DNA of 10,004 nt from GCA-2733415 sp964608925 (GTDB lineage: Bacteria > Bacteroidota > Bacteroidia > Flavobacteriales > Flavobacteriaceae). The notes below the pieces were generated by a model, which did no database searches, had not been told where the DNA came from, and saw only the letters and a list, made by a program, of their open reading frames with translations. Position 1 is the first letter of the stretch. Each line of letters begins with the position of its first letter. The position numbers and the translations under genes are program-made. The stretch covers positions 1-10,004 of the forward strand of contig CAZSQD010000075.1 of assembly GCA_964608925.1 (NCBI GenBank). The letters are read 5' to 3'. This document shows positions 7,187 to 10,004 of the stretch, piece after piece.

Positions 7187-8617
7187 ATGCCACTCTTAAA
7201 AAAAACTAAAATTGTTGCCACATTAGGTCCCGCAAGTTCTTCTGAAGAAGTAATTCATAAAATGATCTTAGCAGGAGTAAATGTTTTTCGTATTAACTTT
7301 TCTCATGCTGATTATGAGGACGTAAAAGAACGCATAAAAATTATTAGAAAACTTAACGAAAAACACAAATACAACGTAGCCATTTTAGGAGATTTACAAG
7401 GTCCTAAATTACGTGTAGGTGTTATGAAGTTAGATGTAGTGGTATCAAAAGGAGATCTTATCAAATTTTGCACAGGAAAACCATTTGATGGTAGTGCGGA
7501 GCGCGTGTACATGAACTATGAAAAATTTCCGAGAGATGTAAAAGTAGGAGAACGTATTTTATTAGATGACGGTAAATTAATTTTTAAAGTAACCAAAACC
7601 AATAAAAAAAACGAAGTAGAAGCACTTGTTATTCAAGGAGGTCCTTTACGCTCTAAAAAAGGAGTAAACCTACCCAATACAGCCATTTCATTACCAGCAT
7701 TAACGGTAAAAGATATTGCCGATGCTGAATTTGCAATTAAACAAGAAGTGGATTGGTTGGCACTTTCATTTGTACGTCATGCCGCCGATTTAAAATTGTT
7801 GCAAGATATGGTTACCAAATATTCCGCACATAAAATACCAATTGTAGCCAAAATAGAAAAACCAGAAGGGGTTGAAAATATTCAAGAAATTGTTCAAAAT
7901 TGTGATGCTATAATGGTTGCTCGTGGTGATTTAGGAGTAGAAATCCCTGCTGAAGAAGTGCCAATTGTACAAAAAGAGTTAGTACTGTGTGCTAAAAAAG
8001 CAAGAATACCCGTAATTATTGCCACACAAATGATGGAAACTATGATTGATAGTTTAACTCCCACTCGTGCTGAGGTAAATGATGTTGCCAACTCTATTAT
8101 GGATGGAGCAGATGCTGTTATGCTATCTGGTGAAACCTCTGTAGGTAAGTACCCTGTAGAAGTTATTGAAACCATGACCAAAATAATTAAAAGTGTAGAA
8201 AATTCACCTTTAATTACCGTACCTCAAATTGCACCGCACATTAAAACCGATCGTTACATTACCAAATCAGTATGTTATCATGCTGCACACATGGCTAATG
8301 AAATTGATGCAAAAGCAATTTGCACCCTAACCAATTCAGGGTATACCGCATTTCAAATTTCAGCTTGGAGACCTAATGCCTTAATTTTAGCCTTCACTTC
8401 AAATAAAAATATTTTATCTCGCTTAAGCCTATTATGGGGCGTAAAAGGTATTTATTATGATAAATTTACGAGTACTGATGACACCGTAGATGATGTAAAT
8501 AAAATTTGCCACAAACGTGGGTATGTAAAAAAAGGAGATTATTTAATTAACTTATCCGCAATGCCAATTGTAAAAAAAGGCATGGTAAATACATTAAGAG
8601 TATCCGATATTGAGTAA
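7187..8617 (+). CDS. pyk: Pyruvate kinase
   Basis: Pyruvate kinase transfers phosphate from phosphoenolpyruvate to ADP, the last step of glycolysis, in the cytosol. The 476 residues cover the TIM barrel, B domain and C-terminal allosteric domain without gaps. Visible motifs are TKIVATLGPAS (7-17), RINFSHAD with R35, N37 and S39, GDLQGPKLRVG at the start of the B domain, AKIEKPEG (221-228) with the catalytic Lys222, MVARGDLGVEIP (243-254) for metal binding, ATQMMETMI with TPTRAEV, and MLSGETSVGKYPVE. The C-terminal domain (about 350-476) carries TNSGYTA and the segment ending in LRVSDIE. The ATG directly follows the IPExxxVDY stop codon, and an intrinsic terminator lies 25 bases downstream, making pyk the last gene of its operon. 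Confidence 0.98.
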   Translation: MPLLKKTKIVATLGPASSSEEVIHKMILAGVNVFRINFSHADYEDVKERIKIIRKLNEKHKYNVAILGDLQGPKLRVGVMKLDVVVSKGDLIKFCTGKPFDGSAERVYMNYEKFPRDVKVGERILLDDGKLIFKVTKTNKKNEVEALVIQGGPLRSKKGVNLPNTAISLPALTVKDIADAEFAIKQEVDWLALSFVRHAADLKLLQDMVTKYSAHKIPIVAKIEKPEGVENIQEIVQNCDAIMVARGDLGVEIPAEEVPIVQKELVLCAKKARIPVIIATQMMETMIDSLTPTRAEVNDVANSIMDGADAVMLSGETSVGKYPVEVIETMTKIIKSVENSPLITVPQIAPHIKTDRYITKSVCYHAAHMANEIDAKAICTLTNSGYTAFQISAWRPNALILAFTSNKNILSRLSLLWGVKGIYYDKFTSTDDTVDDVNKICHKRGYVKKGDYLINLSAMPIVKKGMVNTLRVSDIE

Positions 8618-8642
8618 GTTTTCAATAACAAATACCATTTCT

Positions 8643-8680
8643 AAATCCGAAATACCTTTAAAGTGTTTCGGATTTTTTTT
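8643..8680 (+). terminator. pyk: Intrinsic terminator of the pyk operon
   Basis: AAATCCGAAATAC (8643-8655) pairs with GTGTTTCGGATTT (8663-8675), 13 pairs including one T-G wobble, around a 7-base loop (CTTTAAA). It is followed by an unbroken run of T to 8680. This is a strong rho-independent terminator on the plus strand, 25 bases after the pyk stop. The AAA/TTT ends make it partly usable on the minus strand, but no gene there needs it. Confidence 0.93.
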
Positions 8681-8699
8681 ATATAGAATACAATCATTT

Positions 8700-8837
8700 G
8701 GGCGTTCCCCTTCCCTATCGTAAAAAACTCTCGGAAGGGTCGTGTTACCCGCTATATCTTTTTACTTATCTCGCATCCCGAAAAAAAACGGGACACTCAA
8801 ACTGACGTAAAAAGGATGCCGCTTGTACCACTAACGC
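8700..8837. repeat. Structured intergenic element resembling a dispersed Bacteroidota repeat
   Basis: The element is GC-richer than its surroundings and has no ORF. Seen directly: the ends GCGTT (8702-8706) and AACGC (8833-8837) are complementary. CCCTTCC (8708-8714) pairs with GGAAGGG (8733-8739). CTTTTTAC (8758-8765) pairs with GTAAAAAG (8807-8814), enclosing TCCCG (8776-8780) paired with CGGGA (8789-8793) over a loop of eight A. Together these form a closed multi-stem fold. From memory, blocks such as GGGCGTTCCCCTT, CCGCTATATCTTTT and GGATGCCGCT recur in intergenic elements of many flavobacterial genomes, often near operon ends. I do not know an accepted name or function. It could be a REP-like repeat, a small RNA or a miniature mobile element. 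Confidence 0.55.
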
Positions 8838-9043
8838 AAAAACACAGACTAATTATTTTAAAAATAAAAACATTAAATTTGTTTTAAAATCAAGTTTACC
8901 ATAAACATGGATTGTACAAAATTAAAATAACCTTTTAAACACTTGACTTTGTTATTTTTTTCACCTAATTTCGCTTAACACACCAATAAACAACAACCCG
9001 TACCGATTTATTCAGTATTGAAACGACCTCATATCAAAAAGAA
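8838..9043. other. AT-rich intergenic stretch without genes
   Basis: No ORF of useful length exists on either strand; the plus-strand ATG at 8905 opens only seven codons. The visible items are a candidate promoter at 8943-8973 and the 10-base CACCAATAAA at 8981-8990, repeated exactly at 9049-9058. CCTCATAT, just before 9044, resembles CCTCATAC just before 9928. Nothing else is recognised. Confidence 0.6.
8943..8973 (+). promoter_or_regulatory. Candidate promoter in the intergenic stretch
   Basis: TTG (8943-8945), 20 bases, then TAATTTCG (8966-8973), one mismatch from TAnnTTTG. It fits the Bacteroidota promoter form but has no gene within 190 bases; it would give the HTH gene a long leader or drive an unseen RNA. 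Confidence 0.3.
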
Positions 9044-9053
9044 GTTGCCACCA
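9044..9053 (+). repeat. Boundary repeat GTTGCCACCA, upstream copy
   Basis: GTTGCCACCA is the exact reverse complement of TGGTGGCAAC at 9741-9750 on the other side of the HTH gene; the match stops at 10 bases on both sides. It also resembles, in direct orientation, GTTACCACACA at 9928-9938, and both are followed by an A-rich run ending AAAAAAC. See the cassette finding. Confidence 0.6.
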
Positions 9054-9115
9054 ATAAAAAACTCACAAAATCAACCGATTGACAAAAATGTCGTAAAAAT
9101 GCCGCAAATAAACCG

Positions 9116-9147
9116 TTATCAAAATGATAATTTCATAAGTACTTTTG
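9116..9147 (+). promoter_or_regulatory. Candidate promoter for the HTH-membrane gene
   Basis: TACTTTTG (9140-9147) is a full -7 match, with an imperfect -33 element (TTA, 9116-9118) 21 bases upstream. Initiation near 9153 would give a leader of about 20 bases before the ATG at 9173. The promoter lies inside the proposed cassette, so the unit would carry its own expression signal. Confidence 0.55.
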
Positions 9148-9172
9148 TCAAAACAATAAAATAAAATTAATT

Positions 9173-9736
9173 ATGAACAAAATCGGTAAAAAAATTAAAG
9201 AAGTAAGAAAGAAAAAAGGACTATCTCAAGAAGAGTTGGCTGAATTTGCAAAAGTAAATTTAAGAACAATTCAACGAATTGAAAACAACGAGAATGAACC
9301 TCGTGGAAAAACTCTGAATTTAATTTGTAATGTTCTTGACATAAACGTAGAAGATATTTTAGATTATGGAAAACAAGCAGACAATAGTTATATGATTATA
9401 TTTCACCTTTCAGTAATAGCCTTTTTAGCAATTCCAGTTGGAAATATAATTCTTCCTCTGATCTTATGGATGAACAAAAAAGACAAAATAATTGGATTAA
9501 AAGAAATCGGAGCAAATCTTTTGAATTTTCAAATAGTTTGGTCAATCTTAACGTATATTTCGATAATGGTTTTTGCATTGTTTAAAATAATGCATTATGG
9601 AACTTATGAAATTCTATTTTATGTGTTTATAGGACTTTACGCTTTGAATATAATATTACCGATATATTTTGCTATTAAAACTAAAAATGGAAAAATAGAT
9701 AAATTATATCCGAACATAATAAAATTGATAAAATAA
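9173..9736 (+). CDS. XRE-family HTH domain fused to DUF4870-like membrane domain
   Basis: The protein has 187 residues. Residues 4-63 form a Cro/C1-type helix-turn-helix: IGKKIKEVRKKKGLSQEELA, then the recognition region NLRTIQRIENNENEPRGKTL and DINVEDIL. After a short linker come hydrophobic spans at about 74-99, 118-137 and 147-168. PVGNIILPLILW (88-99) and the later GANLLNFQI (113-121) are the pair of motifs typical of the DUF4870/Tic20-like membrane family. The protein would sit in the inner membrane with its DNA-binding head in the cytosol and the C-terminal KTKNGKIDKLYPNIIKLIK tail. No target or ligand can be read from the sequence. The gene stands alone between an upstream boundary repeat and a long palindromic element, with its own promoter and no partner gene. 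The start is the only sensible ATG and gives a full HTH. Confidence 0.85.
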   Translation: MNKIGKKIKEVRKKKGLSQEELAEFAKVNLRTIQRIENNENEPRGKTLNLICNVLDINVEDILDYGKQADNSYMIIFHLSVIAFLAIPVGNIILPLILWMNKKDKIIGLKEIGANLLNFQIVWSILTYISIMVFALFKIMHYGTYEILFYVFIGLYALNIILPIYFAIKTKNGKIDKLYPNIIKLIK

Positions 9737-9740
9737 TAAC

Positions 9741-9938
9741 TGGTGGCAACAATCAGTATAAGCAATAATGGCTAATTGCTAACTTCAATGTTAGTTTTGC
9801 AAAACGAAGTCCGCAAAATTTGAAAAATTTTACCATATTATTTTTGAATTGAAAAAGTTCAAAAAATTGTGCTACTTTTACAACACGAAGTAAGAGCATT
9901 TTAAACCATTACCCCTCATACTGTAACGTTACCACACA
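9741..9938. repeat. Long imperfect inverted repeat, attC-like in layout
   Basis: The two halves pair in order. GTGGCAAC (9743-9750) pairs imperfectly with GTTACCAC (9928-9935). CAGTATAAG (9754-9762) meets CTCATACTG (9915-9923) with one mismatch, and TAATGG (9766-9771) meets CCATTA (9906-9911). TGCT (9777-9780) meets AGCA (9895-9898), and ACTTC (9782-9786) meets GAAGT (9887-9891). Weaker pairing continues inward to a centre near 9832-9842, with small bulges. No ORF lies inside. It begins 4 bases after the HTH stop codon. The size (about 200 bases) and bulged stem suit a folded single-strand recombination site or a structured RNA. It is not a simple terminator: no T-run follows. Confidence 0.6.
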
Positions 9939-9976
9939 TTAAAAAACGAAAATGCTCCATTCAGTAACTTAACGCA

Positions 9977-10000
9977 ACAAATCTAAAATATTAGATTTGT
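9977..10000. repeat. Perfect hairpin at window end
   Basis: ACAAATCTAA (9977-9986) and TTAGATTTGT (9991-10000) are perfectly complementary around the 4-base loop AATA. The stem is AT-rich, followed by A rather than T on the plus strand, so it does not look like a terminator in that direction. It may belong to whatever begins beyond the window. Confidence 0.5.
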
Positions 10001-10004
10001 AAAA

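Noticed and set aside
7894..8181. Minus-strand open frame of 95 codons within pyk
   Set aside because: It is antisense to conserved pyruvate kinase motifs, and its composition is a shadow of that coding frame.
8981..9058. CRISPR array
   Set aside because: There are only two exact copies of a 10-base motif, without the regular repeat length or spacers of an array.
9396..9578. Minus-strand open frame of 60 codons opposite the HTH-membrane gene
   Set aside because: The plus-strand frame has recognisable domains and a promoter; the reverse frame shows low-complexity hydrophobic sequence only.
9741..9938. Canonical integron attC site
   Set aside because: The layout is similar, but the core bases do not fit GTTRRRY and no integrase gene is visible, so it is reported only as attC-like.
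9977..10000. Terminator for the HTH gene
   Set aside because: It is 240 bases past the stop codon and followed by A rather than T; the strand and owner cannot be decided at the window edge.

Overview
The window reads as a chromosomal segment of a low-GC member of the Bacteroidota, most likely Flavobacteriia. The evidence is the gene families (DUF4270 lipoprotein, short glycogen/starch synthase, IPExxxVDY protein), the AT-rich codon use, the lack of Shine-Dalgarno sequences, and repeated TAnnTTTG boxes. Those boxes match the -7 element of the Bacteroidota primary sigma factor.

Layout. Positions 1-1725 (minus strand) hold a DUF4270 lipoprotein, cut by the window edge, preceded in the same operon by a one-domain glycogen/starch synthase-like protein. 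An AT-rich divergent promoter region (1726-1870) separates these from a long plus-strand run: panC, panD, a YbhN/LPG-synthase-TM family membrane protein, a secreted esterase-fold protein and radA, with gaps of 2-52 bases. A weak stop/start region follows, then an IPExxxVDY family gene abutting pyk (pyruvate kinase). A clear intrinsic terminator at 8643-8680 closes this housekeeping block. PanC and PanD catalyse two steps of pantothenate (CoA precursor) synthesis. RadA acts in recombinational repair and Pyk in glycolysis. The linkage looks like ordinary conserved flavobacterial synteny.

The last 1.3 kb is different. It holds a structured intergenic element (about 8700-8837), resembling a dispersed repeat I associate with Bacteroidota genomes, and a lone gene for an XRE-type HTH domain fused to a DUF4870-like membrane domain. 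A long imperfect inverted repeat (about 9741-9938) follows that gene.

The most interesting signal is the boundary logic around this lone gene. GTTGCCACCA upstream (9044-9053) is the exact reverse complement of TGGTGGCAAC at the start of the downstream palindrome (9741-9750). The far end of the palindrome carries a related, non-identical GTTACCACACA. That is the relationship between a cassette's leading edge and its own attC site in an integron, although the motif does not fit the canonical GTTRRRY core and no integrase is visible. It is offered as a hypothesis of a gene-cassette-like mobile unit.
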